Positions 35,397 to 44,584 of a stretch of DNA of 64,000 nt are shown here, one piece after another. This stretch comes from Pontibacter pamirensis. GTDB lineage: Bacteria; Bacteroidota; Bacteroidia; Cytophagales; Hymenobacteraceae. The translations under genes were made by a program, and so were the position numbers. The stretch is taken from contig NZ_SSNI01000006.1 in the NCBI RefSeq assembly GCF_010015475.1, positions 124,001 through 188,000 on the forward strand, written 5' to 3'. Numbering within the stretch: the first letter of the stretch is position 1; every line of letters starts with the position of its first letter. The notes under the pieces are model-generated. The model did not search any database, was not told the DNA's origin, and worked only from the letters and a program-made list of their open reading frames with translations.

Positions 35397-35897
35397 ATGC
35401 AGAGAACTTTTACGCTTCCGGCACCTACAGTAAGAAAAGCTGCTTTATATGGCAACCTAACTGCGCGCCTCATAGCTTTTCTGGTAGATACCACACTCCT
35501 TGTGTTTTCTTACTCTTTCGTGCTCTATGGCATCAGTGACGCTCCACAGCAGGCATATACCTGGCAGGATATCTTCCGGAATGGCGTAAACCTGGAGGAG
35601 TTGTTTAGCTTAAGTAAACTTCTGTTCCTCAACCCGTACTTCCTGGTCATGCACTGGCTCTATTTCACGGTGCTGCATTCTTCGCTTAAGCAGGCAACCA
35701 TCGGCAAATATACTTTGGGGCTGCGGGTAACCGACCTACGGGGAAAGCGTATCAGTTTTGCAAGGGCAAACCTTCGCTATTTCTCTAAATTCCTCTCTGT
35801 TATACCGCTTTGCCTCGGTTTCCTGCTGTTGCTTTCCACGCGTCGCAAGCAAACACTGCACGACTACCTTTCGCGCACAGTAGTTGTAACAGACTAA
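35397..35897 (+). CDS. RDD-family membrane protein
   Basis: 166 residues with two to three membrane segments. The family hallmark is the Arg in LTARLIAFLVDTTLLVFSYSF followed by the second helix LVMHWLYFTVLHSSLKQATIGKYTLGLRVTD and RKQTLHDYLSRTVVV at the end. Function is poorly known; some RDD proteins act in Na+/H+ transport. No operon partner is evident. Confidence 0.85.
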   Translation: MQRTFTLPAPTVRKAALYGNLTARLIAFLVDTTLLVFSYSFVLYGISDAPQQAYTWQDIFRNGVNLEELFSLSKLLFLNPYFLVMHWLYFTVLHSSLKQATIGKYTLGLRVTDLRGKRISFARANLRYFSKFLSVIPLCLGFLLLLSTRRKQTLHDYLSRTVVVTD

Positions 35898-35990
35898 CCA
35901 TCCATTCACCAAAAAATTGGATTCTTTTGCCTCACTTTTTTCAGCCAGCCGTATAAACGTGTATTGTAACAAACTGGAAGGAGGAGGATT

Positions 35991-36380
35991 ATGAGATTTA
36001 TTCCCACCCGTTTTCACGGGATATTAGATTATATTTACGGACCATTGTTAATTGTATCACCATGGTTATTCGGTTTCAGCGATGTTAGCTACGCTACATG
36101 GACGGCTGTGATAATAGGTATAGCACTTACAGTGCAGACTGTTATGACCGATTATGAAGTAGGTATCATAAAGAAGATACCAATGAAAACCCACCTGATG
36201 CTTGACTTTGGTATTGGTGTTATATTAGCGCTAACACCATGGATGTTTGGGTTTGCTGATGAAGTGTACACGCCGCATTTGATCTTCGGTATATTCGCTA
36301 TTCTGGCTTCGCTTACTACACACCGTGTACCAAGCGAATCATATAGAAGAGAGCATGCGCAGGAAGAAAGAGCGCGTTAA
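35991..36380 (+). CDS. SPW-repeat membrane protein
   Basis: 129 residues, four short membrane helices arranged as two repeats, each with the SPW-type motif: VSPWLFGFSD near residue 25 and LTPWMFGFAD near residue 82. The function of SPW proteins is unknown. The start codon is preceded by GGAAGGAGGAGG, an unusually strong Shine-Dalgarno sequence for this phylum. The C-terminus is highly charged (Arg/Glu). Confidence 0.85.
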   Translation: MRFIPTRFHGILDYIYGPLLIVSPWLFGFSDVSYATWTAVIIGIALTVQTVMTDYEVGIIKKIPMKTHLMLDFGIGVILALTPWMFGFADEVYTPHLIFGIFAILASLTTHRVPSESYRREHAQEERAR

Positions 36381-36405
36381 ATAGTAAGATACTCTATTAC
36401 AGAAG

Positions 36406-36434
36406 CAGGCTGGCCAAATGGCTGGCCTGTTTTA
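36406..36434 (+). terminator. terminator after the SPW gene
   Basis: 10-bp stem (36406-36415 with 36420-36429, two G-U pairs), AAAT loop, then TTTTA. Confidence 0.7.
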
Positions 36435-36475
36435 TTTTGCCTGCACCTGTGCAGATAAATAGCTAAATTTGCAGT

Positions 36476-38362
36476 ATGAATTACCTATCAGCAGACAACA
36501 TATCCAAAAGCTTCAGCGAACGCTGGCTTTTCAAAAACCTGAACTTCGGCATCAGCCAGGGCCAGCGCATCGTTTTAGTGGGTGTGAATGGCTCCGGCAA
36601 AACAACTCTACTGAATGTACTCGCCGGCCATCTGCCTCCTGATGAAGGAAGTGTGAGTGTGCGAAAAGAAGTCTCCATCGGCTATCTGGGCCAGAATCCT
36701 GTGTTTGATGAGGAACTGACCGTACACCAGAATATCTTTTCCGGCCAGAGTGAGACGCTGGACCTGATACGGGACTATGAAGCCGCTATGGCAAACCCAG
36801 ACACGACCGGCGAGAAAATGCAGGAACTGATGGAGCGCATGGATGAGCTACAGGCCTGGGACTTTGAAGTAAAGGTAAAGCAGGTGCTCTCCAAATTGGG
36901 CATCAACAACTTGGATGCAGTTATCAAGAACCTATCCGGTGGGCAACGCAAGCGTGTGGCCATGGCCCGTGTACTGATAGAGGAACCTGATCTGCTAATC
37001 ATGGACGAACCTACCAACCACCTAGACCTTGATACCATTGAATGGCTGGAAGGAATGCTGTCGACGCAGAACACTACACTGCTGATGGTGACCCACGACC
37101 GCTATTTCCTGGATAAAGTAGCCAACGAGATTGCGGAACTCGACAACGGAGAAATTTATACCTACAAAGGCAACTACAGCTACTTTATAGAGAAAAAGGC
37201 AGAGCGCGAGGAAGCTGCCGTAGCCGAAACAGAGAAGGCCCGCAACCTGATGCGCAAAGAACTGGAGTGGATCCGGCGTATGCCGAAGGCGCGCGGCACC
37301 AAAGCGAAATATCGGGTAGATGCCTTTGAGGAACTTAAGGAAAAAGCCGCTAAGAAAACAACCGGTCCTCAATTGGAGCTTTCTGTTAAAACCACGCGGC
37401 AAGGCGGTAAAATCATTGAGGTAGAGCACATCTCGAAGTCTTTCGGTGAAAAGAAGATTGTGGACGACTTTACCTATGTGTTCAAGAAGAAAGACAGAAT
37501 AGGCGTTGTTGGCCCTAACGGAGCTGGTAAATCGACGTTTCTGAATATGCTCACAGGTAAGCTACAGCCTGATTCCGGCTTCATAGACCCTGGTCAAACC
37601 ACTGTCTTTGGTTATTATACGCAGGATGAACTTACTTTCCGGGAAGACCAGCGTGTGATTGATATTGTAAAGGACATTGCTGAGGTTGTGGAAATGGCAA
37701 ACGGCGAAGTAATCACAGCCAGCCAGTTTCTCCAGCACTTTCAGTTCCCTCCGGCGCAGCAGTACACCTTTGTAAGCAAGCTAAGCGGAGGCGAGAAGCG
37801 CCGGCTGCAGTTGCTGCGCGTCCTTATCAAGAACCCGAACTTCCTGATTCTCGATGAGCCGACAAACGACCTGGACATCATCACGCTGAATATTCTGGAA
37901 GATTTCCTCCTCAATTTCGGGGGCTGCCTGCTTATTGTGAGCCACGACCGCTACTTTATGGACCGGCTGGTGGAACACCTTTTTGTTTTTGAAGGCGAAG
38001 GCGAGATCCGCAACTTCCCGGGCAATTACACCGATTACCGTGAGTGGCAGAAAGAGCAGGAACGGGAAGAAGCCAAACAGGCCGCTGCCGCGCCTGCAGT
38101 GGCAACACCGGCAGTAAAAAAAGAAGAGACAGGCAACAACAGCAAACGCAAAGCCTCTTATGCAGAGCAGAAGGAGTATGAGCAGCTGGAAAAAGACATT
38201 GCGCAACTGGAGAGTCGAAAAGCCGAGCTAACCGAGACCATGACCGCTGGCACCACCACCGACCATGAGCAGCTTACCGCCTGGGCCACTGAACTGGAGA
38301 ACATAAACAATTCCTTAGAAGAGAAAGAATTACGCTGGCTGGAGCTTTCTGAAATAATGTAG
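36476..38362 (+). CDS. uup: ABC-F family ATPase (Uup-like)
   Basis: 628 residues, two fused ABC domains with no membrane part. Walker A: GVNGSGKTTL and GPNGAGKSTF; signatures: LSGGQRKRVAMARVL and LSGGEKRRLQLLRVL; Walker B: LLIMDEPTNHLD and FLILDEPTNDLD. An ABC-F linker rich in Glu/Arg lies between them (about 230-300), and a C-terminal coiled coil (about 555-628) is the Uup type that binds DNA in E. coli. ABC-F proteins act on ribosomes. Whether this one is Uup proper is an inference from the tail. Confidence 0.9.
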   Translation: MNYLSADNISKSFSERWLFKNLNFGISQGQRIVLVGVNGSGKTTLLNVLAGHLPPDEGSVSVRKEVSIGYLGQNPVFDEELTVHQNIFSGQSETLDLIRDYEAAMANPDTTGEKMQELMERMDELQAWDFEVKVKQVLSKLGINNLDAVIKNLSGGQRKRVAMARVLIEEPDLLIMDEPTNHLDLDTIEWLEGMLSTQNTTLLMVTHDRYFLDKVANEIAELDNGEIYTYKGNYSYFIEKKAEREEAAVAETEKARNLMRKELEWIRRMPKARGTKAKYRVDAFEELKEKAAKKTTGPQLELSVKTTRQGGKIIEVEHISKSFGEKKIVDDFTYVFKKKDRIGVVGPNGAGKSTFLNMLTGKLQPDSGFIDPGQTTVFGYYTQDELTFREDQRVIDIVKDIAEVVEMANGEVITASQFLQHFQFPPAQQYTFVSKLSGGEKRRLQLLRVLIKNPNFLILDEPTNDLDIITLNILEDFLLNFGGCLLIVSHDRYFMDRLVEHLFVFEGEGEIRNFPGNYTDYREWQKEQEREEAKQAAAAPAVATPAVKKEETGNNSKRKASYAEQKEYEQLEKDIAQLESRKAELTETMTAGTTTDHEQLTAWATELENINNSLEEKELRWLELSEIM

Positions 38363-38393
38363 GTTTCAGGATATGCGAATGCAGTAACACCAC

Positions 38394-38428
38394 ATGGCCT
38401 GAGAAGCAACAGAAGCTTCTCAGGCCAT
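38394..38428. terminator. terminator between uup and the CotH-like gene
   Basis: 14-bp perfect stem (38394-38407 with 38415-38428), 7-nt loop, followed by TTTATTTT on the plus strand. It abuts the stop codon of the convergent minus-strand gene at 38430. Confidence 0.85.
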
Positions 38429-38429
38429 T

Positions 38430-39533
38430 TTATTTTAGTCCTGTGATCACAACCGTGCCTTTGCTGTTCTGCTCCCCTACACGTACAATTTTCTTATGAA
38501 AAGACTTTGGGTCATTGATGGTTTCATAGAATTCGTCTAAGAACTTAAGCGTCTGCTTCCGGTATCTTTCATCAATAAGGCTGTTTTGCTGATAGATAGT
38601 ATAAAAGTTTGTTTTGTGCCTGTTAAAAGTATTGATAACTTCTTTGTAAGTCTCATCCGGAAAACTGTAGCCCCTGAACAAGCGATGTCGCACAGAGGTG
38701 ATACCCAACTCAGGAGGAGGCACCGCATAAGGCGTTGACACTATCCCTGAATAATCAAAGTCATATGGTACCGGAAAGGGAGCCTGCAGAGAGTCGAGGG
38801 ACAGCAGCCTTATGTTGTGGCGATAGGGCACAGACCAATCTGTGTTACCAATCATGTACTGAAACATAGCCACCTTTGCCATAGCAAGCTTATTTGTCTC
38901 ATCCATTTTTAACGCCAACTCTTTCTTTACAATCTCACCTTTGTTTCTTCTGGCCATATCAACATCATCCTCTAAAAGGAAACCATACTGGCTCTCTGTT
39001 TTCCTTTTACCTGCCTGGTCTACATATTCAATCTTACAAAGCCTGGCCCGAAAGCTGTGGTCTGTAATCGTGTTATAAAGCTTATAAACCAGGTATTCAC
39101 GCAACACGTACTCATGCCCGTTGCAGTGCGTCACCAGTTTCAGTTTATTAACTTTCCCAAACACCGTTTTCTCCACTGTTTTTCGGGAGAAGTTCAGCAT
39201 CAGGGGCGGAAAACCGCATATTGTTGGGTCGCGGCGGCGATTACCCCGCACCATTATCTTAAACGGCACTAAAACCTCCGTGCCGCCTTTATCTTTGTAG
39301 GAGATAACAGCCGGGTGATATCCTCTCTCCTCCCCCCTATCTTTCAGCACTGTCTTCATATCCATTGTAATTCTGAACTGAAGCACCTCTTCGTTTTTAA
39401 ACAAAGGGTTTTCCTGCTGATCAATAGATACTGAACTAGCAACAGGAAGTGTGTCTGTTTGTATCTGTGCCTGAGGCTGCAGGGGAACAAGCAACAATAA
39501 ACTAACAAGGAAATATAAGAAGTAATTTTTCAT
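38430..39533 (-). CDS. secreted CotH-kinase-like protein
   Basis: 367 residues with a signal peptide ending near QPQAQ. The mature part resembles CotH-type kinase-fold proteins: FKIMVRGNRRRDPTICGFPPLMLNF, then HCNGHEYVLREYLVYKLYN, a MFQYMIGNTDWS segment near residue 240 and VPYDFDYSGIV near 275, where Asp residues could bind metal. CotH relatives phosphorylate secreted proteins in Bacillus spores, but activity here is not shown. It lies 168 bp downstream of a phosphatase-like gene on the same strand. Confidence 0.55.
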   Translation of the reverse strand: MKNYFLYFLVSLLLLVPLQPQAQIQTDTLPVASSVSIDQQENPLFKNEEVLQFRITMDMKTVLKDRGEERGYHPAVISYKDKGGTEVLVPFKIMVRGNRRRDPTICGFPPLMLNFSRKTVEKTVFGKVNKLKLVTHCNGHEYVLREYLVYKLYNTITDHSFRARLCKIEYVDQAGKRKTESQYGFLLEDDVDMARRNKGEIVKKELALKMDETNKLAMAKVAMFQYMIGNTDWSVPYRHNIRLLSLDSLQAPFPVPYDFDYSGIVSTPYAVPPPELGITSVRHRLFRGYSFPDETYKEVINTFNRHKTNFYTIYQQNSLIDERYRKQTLKFLDEFYETINDPKSFHKKIVRVGEQNSKGTVVITGLK

Positions 39534-39701
39534 ATCTGCTGCTTATAATTACCAGGTATGCTCCCCGGTGTTACTTATCCGGCAGGATAGAAAATGAGAT
39601 TGTGTAAAGTCATGCTAAGTCGGAGGTGGCCACAGCCTGTTTAGGATTACAAGCACTCTTTATACCTGTGGCAGGCTGCTTTTACTTTTGGCTATACAGC
39701 C

Positions 39702-40808
39702 TCACTTAAACAGCTCTTTTATTACCTGCCCCTCTAACACTGCCGGTTCCATTTTAACCGTTATGCGTGCGGCGTTCATTCCTGGCGTTGCCAGTGTAGA
39801 GTCTACAGCAAACTCTACCATCGTGGTGTCAGGCTTTGGCACTAGTACGGCCGGGTCCATTTTAAATCCAAGCAAATGGGCCACTGTAGGGGCAATATCA
39901 ACTAACGTATACCTGGCCTCTACCTCTCTGCCTTTTTTGAAATCGGGCCCCAGTGCCAGTAAACTAATCTTCTGGCATCCTTCACAGTTGTCACCATGCT
40001 CCATCCAACCACCGTCTACTCCGTCTAGATGGCGTCCATGGTCGTTGGTGATGATAAGCGTCGTTTTTTTCCTGTAAAATGAATTCCTGCTTACAAAGTC
40101 CCATAGCTCTTTTACATACCTGTCGGTCCTGGAAATACCCCTTAGGTAGTTCTCTGAATTACCTGCGTGGGCATAGCCATCGGGCTCCATAAAATTGATA
40201 AGCATCAGGTTGGGCTTATGCGTGGCCAGTATACTTATCGCAGCCTCCAGGGTAAGGGAGTCCATGCGGTAACCTGAGCCAGGGCCACTTATACCACCGT
40301 TGAAGGATGGCTGGTAAGTACCCTGCCAGTCGGGCCTTTGGGTATCGGTAAGTATATGCAGTTTATCCTTGCTGGAGACAATCCAGGCAGCAGTGGCGGG
40401 CTTACCGGATTGCTTTAGAAAATACTGAAAAATAGATGGGTTGGCAGGGAGTTCCTCTCCGTAGTTGTCTATAGGTTGGTTTACGCCAGTTGTGATAGCC
40501 GCGTGTCCGGAGTTGGTGTATGTGTAGGCATCGTTGTAAAAATTTTGTAGAAAGCCTCCTTTGCCTTTGAGCTTCCCAGACATGTTGGGGATAAGCCCGG
40601 GCGTAGCAGCCCAGGTTTCGGAATAGCGCGGGCCGTCAATCACCACGATAATTACATTCTCTGTTCGTAGCGGTTCACTTTGGAGTGATTTGGTGGCTGG
40701 CTGAGGCGACGCGCAACTCATCAGCACTGCCAATGCTGCTATACACAGCTTTGCACCGGATCTGACAACTCTTTCTACGTCCTTCATGGAAGCCCAAAAC
40801 CCCATCAC
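39702..40808 (-). CDS. alkaline-phosphatase-superfamily lipoprotein
   Basis: 368 residues; the lipobox is LMSCAS (Cys near 32), and an ATG at 40787 is an alternative start. The domain belongs to the type I phosphodiesterase/sulfatase-like superfamily: VIIVVIDGPRYSETW (metal-binding Asp), TNSGHAAITTGVNQ with the Thr/Ser nucleophile region, NFMEPDGYAHAGN and LIITNDHGRHLDGVDGGWMEHGDNCEGC with Asp-His metal ligands. The substrate is unknown. Confidence 0.8.
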   Translation of the reverse strand: MMGFWASMKDVERVVRSGAKLCIAALAVLMSCASPQPATKSLQSEPLRTENVIIVVIDGPRYSETWAATPGLIPNMSGKLKGKGGFLQNFYNDAYTYTNSGHAAITTGVNQPIDNYGEELPANPSIFQYFLKQSGKPATAAWIVSSKDKLHILTDTQRPDWQGTYQPSFNGGISGPGSGYRMDSLTLEAAISILATHKPNLMLINFMEPDGYAHAGNSENYLRGISRTDRYVKELWDFVSRNSFYRKKTTLIITNDHGRHLDGVDGGWMEHGDNCEGCQKISLLALGPDFKKGREVEARYTLVDIAPTVAHLLGFKMDPAVLVPKPDTTMVEFAVDSTLATPGMNAARITVKMEPAVLEGQVIKELFK

Positions 40809-40957
40809 GATAGCAGTTTAGGTATGCCTATAGCTGTATTACATCTAATTCTATATACGAATAATATAGAAATAAAGGCATTTGATATCTCAAATTAGAT
40901 TTAGCCCTGTAACAAAAGCTGGCAACCAGTTGACAGGAGAGTGTGGCATAAGAATGA

Positions 40958-40980
40958 AGCCCGATGCAATGAACCGGGCT
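40958..40980 (-). terminator. weak hairpin after the 226-residue gene
   Basis: 6-bp stem (40958-40963 with 40975-40980) 20 bp past the stop codon at 41000; no strong U run. Confidence 0.35.
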
Positions 40981-40999
40981 CCTTTCTTGGCTGGTTTGC

Positions 41000-41680
41000 T
41001 TAGTGTGTCAGTTCGTGACTGATTTGGAAACCGAGTTTGCGCGGTTTTGTCAGTTGTGAGTTATCAAGTTTCTGCTTCAGCGTGGTGCGTTCGATATCGC
41101 TTACATCCTGCCCCATCAGGTCATTGTTTACGGCTGCAATCATCGCGCTTTCCACTATAGTCCGCAGCGCCTTATCGCTGATTCTGTTTGCTTCCATATT
41201 GGAGATTTTATCTTTCGGCAAGTCCAGCTGTCTCACTCCCTCAATACAAAAGTGCTTTTCTATATTGATGAGCATGCGCCCGACCAGGTAACCGGGGTCA
41301 TCCAACCGGTTGTACTTGATGGTATCAGCCATAAAATTATAGGCCATAATATGCCCGAAGAACCTGCGACGGAAGTCTTCCTCTACATAGTCGCTCCGCA
41401 TGATTTCATAATCATCCGGAAACGTAATGATGTTGGAGTGCATCACGAATACAAGCAAGTCACCGGAGAACTTTATTTGAAACTCATGCTCTCCTATGTT
41501 TTTGTATTCGATAAGCACGTCGCCATCCAACCTTGTTATCCGCTCTGTCAGTTCCGCAACCAAGTCCTGCGAAATCTCCTTCATACGGTTAAAGACTTCT
41601 TTGGTATTGCGGTAAATGGCCTGCTTCGTCTTGGACTTCTGATGCAGCCCATTTATAATATCATCTAATTTATCTTCCAT
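41000..41680 (-). CDS. uncharacterised cytosolic protein
   Basis: 226 residues, no signal or membrane segment. The N-terminal 50 residues are helical (KTKQAIYRNTKEVFNRMKEIS), followed by a mixed region FQIKFSGDLLVFVMHSNIITF and RRRFFGHIMAYNFMADTIKYNRLDDPGYLVGRMLINIEKHFC. I do not recognise the family. It stands alone with its own weak terminator. Confidence 0.75.
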   Translation of the reverse strand: MEDKLDDIINGLHQKSKTKQAIYRNTKEVFNRMKEISQDLVAELTERITRLDGDVLIEYKNIGEHEFQIKFSGDLLVFVMHSNIITFPDDYEIMRSDYVEEDFRRRFFGHIMAYNFMADTIKYNRLDDPGYLVGRMLINIEKHFCIEGVRQLDLPKDKISNMEANRISDKALRTIVESAMIAAVNNDLMGQDVSDIERTTLKQKLDNSQLTKPRKLGFQISHELTH

Positions 41681-41827
41681 AATTCATTATACGGTATCCA
41701 ATAACGTGTTGATCTCTATAATTTACACCTGAAACGGGTACTTTGTTTAAGTACTTATAACAACAAAGACAGCCAGTAAATAACAACAGCAAGCTAAAAT
41801 CCTTTTCCTTGTAGTCTTCCAATTGTT

Positions 41828-42943
41828 TTACTGTTTCTCACCGTAGCCGGGCGGTGGCGTGACTTCTTTCCGCTCCTGCCCTGCCGTCTGAAACGCCACC
41901 TGTCGTATTCCCGGCTTCACTCCCGGATGATGCAACAGCATGTGCTGTGCCTGTGGCAGCTTAAATACTTCAGGAATGGTATTTACAGCGCCTGCCGGCA
42001 CTTGTTGCTGGTGGAGCCTCTGCAGCAAGTGTTCCCGCTCCTGCTGCAGTATTAGGTTACCCAGCAACTGGCTTACCTCGTTACGGTGCTGCACGCGATT
42101 GTAGTTGGTGCTGTACTTTGGGTTGTCGGCAATTTCCGGCACGTCAAGCACCGCACACACCTTTCTGAACTGCCGGTCGTCGCCGATAGCCAGCACCAGT
42201 TGCTTTCCGTCTTTTGTGGTATACGCGTTGCCATAGGGCACAATGCTGGGGTGCCCGGAGCCCAGGCGCTGCGGGTTGTGGCCAGCAACCAGGTACGCTG
42301 TCCCCTGGTTTGCAAGCGCCGACACCGCCGCCTCTAGCAACGACACCTGCACCAACTGCCCCTTTCCGCTTCGCTCGCGGTGCAGCAGCGCCACCAGCAG
42401 ACCTTCCTTCAACTGGTGCGCCGTGAGAATATCCATCAGCGCAACCGGCATTTTGGTGGGTGCTCCGTCAGGTTCCCCGTTCAGGTACATAAAGCCGCTC
42501 TCGGCCTGCACCACGGCATCGTAGCCTGCCCGTTTATCTTCAGCCCCATAACCCGTAATGTGCCCATATATCAGGCGCGGGTTTATATCACAGAGTGTTC
42601 CAAAATCTACTTTCAGCTTTTCGGCATCTCCGGGTTTGTAGCTGGCAATGACGACATCAGCCTGCTCTACCAAGGCATATAGCTGCCTCAGGCCGTCCTG
42701 CTTTGTCAGGTCCAGTGGCAGCGACTGCTTTCCCCAATTGGCAGCGCAGAAGTAGGCAGGCGTGTCTGTGTCAGCCGGTTCGGTGCTGACTTTCCAGCGG
42801 CGCGTTACATCCCCCTGCGTGGCGGCATTCTCAATTTTAATGACCCTGGCCCCCAGTTCTGCAAAGAACTGCCCCACGCTTGGCCCTGCCAGCACACTTG
42901 CCAGTTCCAGCACCAGCATATCTTGGAATATCGGGTTCTGCAT
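41828..42943 (-). CDS. CaiB/BaiF family (class III) CoA-transferase
   Basis: 371 residues. N-terminal PIFQDMLVLELASVLAGPSVGQFFAELGARVIKIE and the catalytic-Asp region VALMDILTAHQLKEGLLVALLHRERSGKGQ (Asp near 170) are the class III CoA-transferase signatures. The enzymes move CoA between carboxylic acids; the substrate cannot be told. No degradative partner genes are adjacent. Confidence 0.88.
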   Translation of the reverse strand: MQNPIFQDMLVLELASVLAGPSVGQFFAELGARVIKIENAATQGDVTRRWKVSTEPADTDTPAYFCAANWGKQSLPLDLTKQDGLRQLYALVEQADVVIASYKPGDAEKLKVDFGTLCDINPRLIYGHITGYGAEDKRAGYDAVVQAESGFMYLNGEPDGAPTKMPVALMDILTAHQLKEGLLVALLHRERSGKGQLVQVSLLEAAVSALANQGTAYLVAGHNPQRLGSGHPSIVPYGNAYTTKDGKQLVLAIGDDRQFRKVCAVLDVPEIADNPKYSTNYNRVQHRNEVSQLLGNLILQQEREHLLQRLHQQQVPAGAVNTIPEVFKLPQAQHMLLHHPGVKPGIRQVAFQTAGQERKEVTPPPGYGEKQ

Positions 42944-43125
42944 ATTTTGATTGCTTATATCTCAGGCATTCGCTTAATGGCATATGTTTGCCACTGTTCA
43001 CAAACATAATAATTTATCTGTTATGCCCCAGACAGAGAGGGTGGCGCAATCTAAAGGGCGGTGCTAGTGGTGTCCGTCCGTGGCTAAGCCGCCTTGAAAC
43101 TAACTGACAGGGTTCTAAAACTAAA

Positions 43126-43154
43126 AAGACGGAAACAAATCATATCCCCGTCTT
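43126..43154 (-). terminator. terminator after yebC
   Basis: 7-bp stem (43126-43132 with 43148-43154); on the minus strand it is followed by TTTTAGTTTT. Confidence 0.55.
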
Positions 43155-43177
43155 ATCATAAGCGAAATGCCTATAAC

Positions 43178-43930
43178 CTACTCCAGTTCGGCCAGCACCT
43201 CTTCGCTTAATTCGAGGTTGTGGTACACTTTCTGAACGTCGTCATCGTCTTCCAGGGCATCTAATAATCTCAGAATCTGACGCACAGCTTCAGGGTCGTC
43301 TACTGTTACCATAGTTTGGGGTATTCGCTGCAGTTCGGCATTTTCCACTTCCAGGTTCAGCTCTTCTATTTTCTTCTGCATCGCCCCGAAATCTTCCATA
43401 GCACAATATACCGTGATATAATCTTCCTCGAACTCTAGTTCCTCGGCACCGCCATCTGCCAGTTCCAGCATCAGTTCCTCTTCCTGCACGGGGTGCTCCG
43501 GGTCCTGCTTCACGCTAAAAACACCTTTCCTGTCAAACAAAAACTCGACAGATCCATTCACACCCAGGCTGCCGTTCCCTTTGTTAAAGATAGTGCGCAG
43601 GTTCTGTACCGTACGGTTAATGTTATCTGTCAGGCATTCTATAAATACAGCCACGCCATTCACAGCATACCCTTCATACGTCACCTCGCTATAACCGCCG
43701 TCTGTGCCTTCCCCCTTCGATATGGCGCGCTCTATATTGTCCTTCGGCATGTTAGCAGCCTTAGACTGCTGTATAGCCAGGCGCAGGCGCGGATTGGCAT
43801 CAGGGTCAGGCCCTCCTGTTTTTACCGATACTGTTATCTCTTTTATCAGTTTCGTAAATATCTTAGAGCGTTTTGCATCCAGAGCACCTTTTTTGCGCTT
43901 TATCTGCGACCATTTGTTATGTCCTGCCAT
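43178..43930 (-). CDS. yebC: YebC/PmpR-family protein
   Basis: 250 residues, full-length YebC: MAGHNKWSQIKRKKGALDAKR, then DPDANPRLRLAIQQSKAANMPKDNIERAI and the acidic end LLDALEDDDDVQKVYHNLEL. The family was described as transcriptional regulators; recent work ties YebC to easing ribosome stalling on proline stretches. It is monocistronic with its own terminator. Confidence 0.94.
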   Translation of the reverse strand: MAGHNKWSQIKRKKGALDAKRSKIFTKLIKEITVSVKTGGPDPDANPRLRLAIQQSKAANMPKDNIERAISKGEGTDGGYSEVTYEGYAVNGVAVFIECLTDNINRTVQNLRTIFNKGNGSLGVNGSVEFLFDRKGVFSVKQDPEHPVQEEELMLELADGGAEELEFEEDYITVYCAMEDFGAMQKKIEELNLEVENAELQRIPQTMVTVDDPEAVRQILRLLDALEDDDDVQKVYHNLELSEEVLAELE

Positions 43931-44021
43931 ATACTGAGTTATCTGTTGGATGAGTGGAACTTACCGTCCTCCTTATGGAGGAACAACCCAAAATAAGGTA
44001 TAGATTCCTACTGATGCATAA

Positions 44022-44057
44022 AAAGAGCAGCCCTGCGCTGTGGCAAGGCTGCTCTTT
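44022..44057 (-). terminator. terminator for the 28-codon minus-strand frame
   Basis: 11-bp perfect stem (44022-44032 with 44047-44057); on the minus strand it is followed by TTTTTATG. It lies 40 bp after the stop of the small frame at 44098, implying a transcript there. Confidence 0.7.
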
Positions 44058-44097
44058 CAGTAGAATATAGTAGTATAGGTTTATGTATAGGCGCTGC

Positions 44098-44184
44098 TTA
44101 TAGCATAAACATAAAGATAGCATTGATAATGTTCACGCCTAACAGTAGAAAGAAGTTAGGTGAATCTTGTATAACCTTTTTCAT
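44098..44184 (-). CDS. possible 28-residue membrane peptide
   Basis: ATG at 44184 opens a 28-codon frame: five polar or charged residues (MKKVIQDSP), then a hydrophobic helix FFLLLGVNIINAIFMFML to the stop. This is a plausible single-span small membrane protein. A well-formed terminator follows on the same strand. The 400 bp upstream (44185-44584) is very A/T-rich and shared with the divergent helicase gene. I do not recognise the sequence; a small RNA is an alternative. Confidence 0.45.
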   Translation of the reverse strand: MKKVIQDSPNFFLLLGVNIINAIFMFML

Positions 44185-44584
44185 AAATATATAAATTAAG
44201 ATATATTAAATTAGATGGTATTTGTTTTGTAATACATGAAGTTTTACGCCTGCCCCGAAACAAGGTTGCAGCCCGTATAACTTTTTAAATAAATATTATA
44301 ATATATAAGTATTAATATTTATTAATGTTAAACATTATCTACTCGTAGCCCGTTGTGGCAGGCACTGGAGCAGCACTAAAGCTTTAAATATTTTAAAAAC
44401 ACTATATAATTGTTATAATTTATACAAATATAATACTATGTATTAAATTAAAATATTTTAGATAAAAAATGTTTACAATGTCACTTTAGAGCAACAAATA
44501 TTTATTTATGTTATCTTTACCATGCAGACACTCTACATAAAACTTATGTAAGAGGAATTAGATGAAACATAACACACCCATATT
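44185..44584. promoter_or_regulatory. A/T-rich divergent regulatory region
   Basis: 400 bp, strongly A/T-rich. TATCTTTA at 44512-44519 fits the -7 consensus and would give the helicase mRNA a leader of about 60 nt. TTTA at 44485 is the only poor -33 candidate. No gene is supported in it. Confidence 0.5.

Noticed and set aside
43917-44123. 68-codon minus-strand frame before yebC
   Set aside because: It runs across the terminator hairpin and overlaps the yebC start; the composition is not protein-like.
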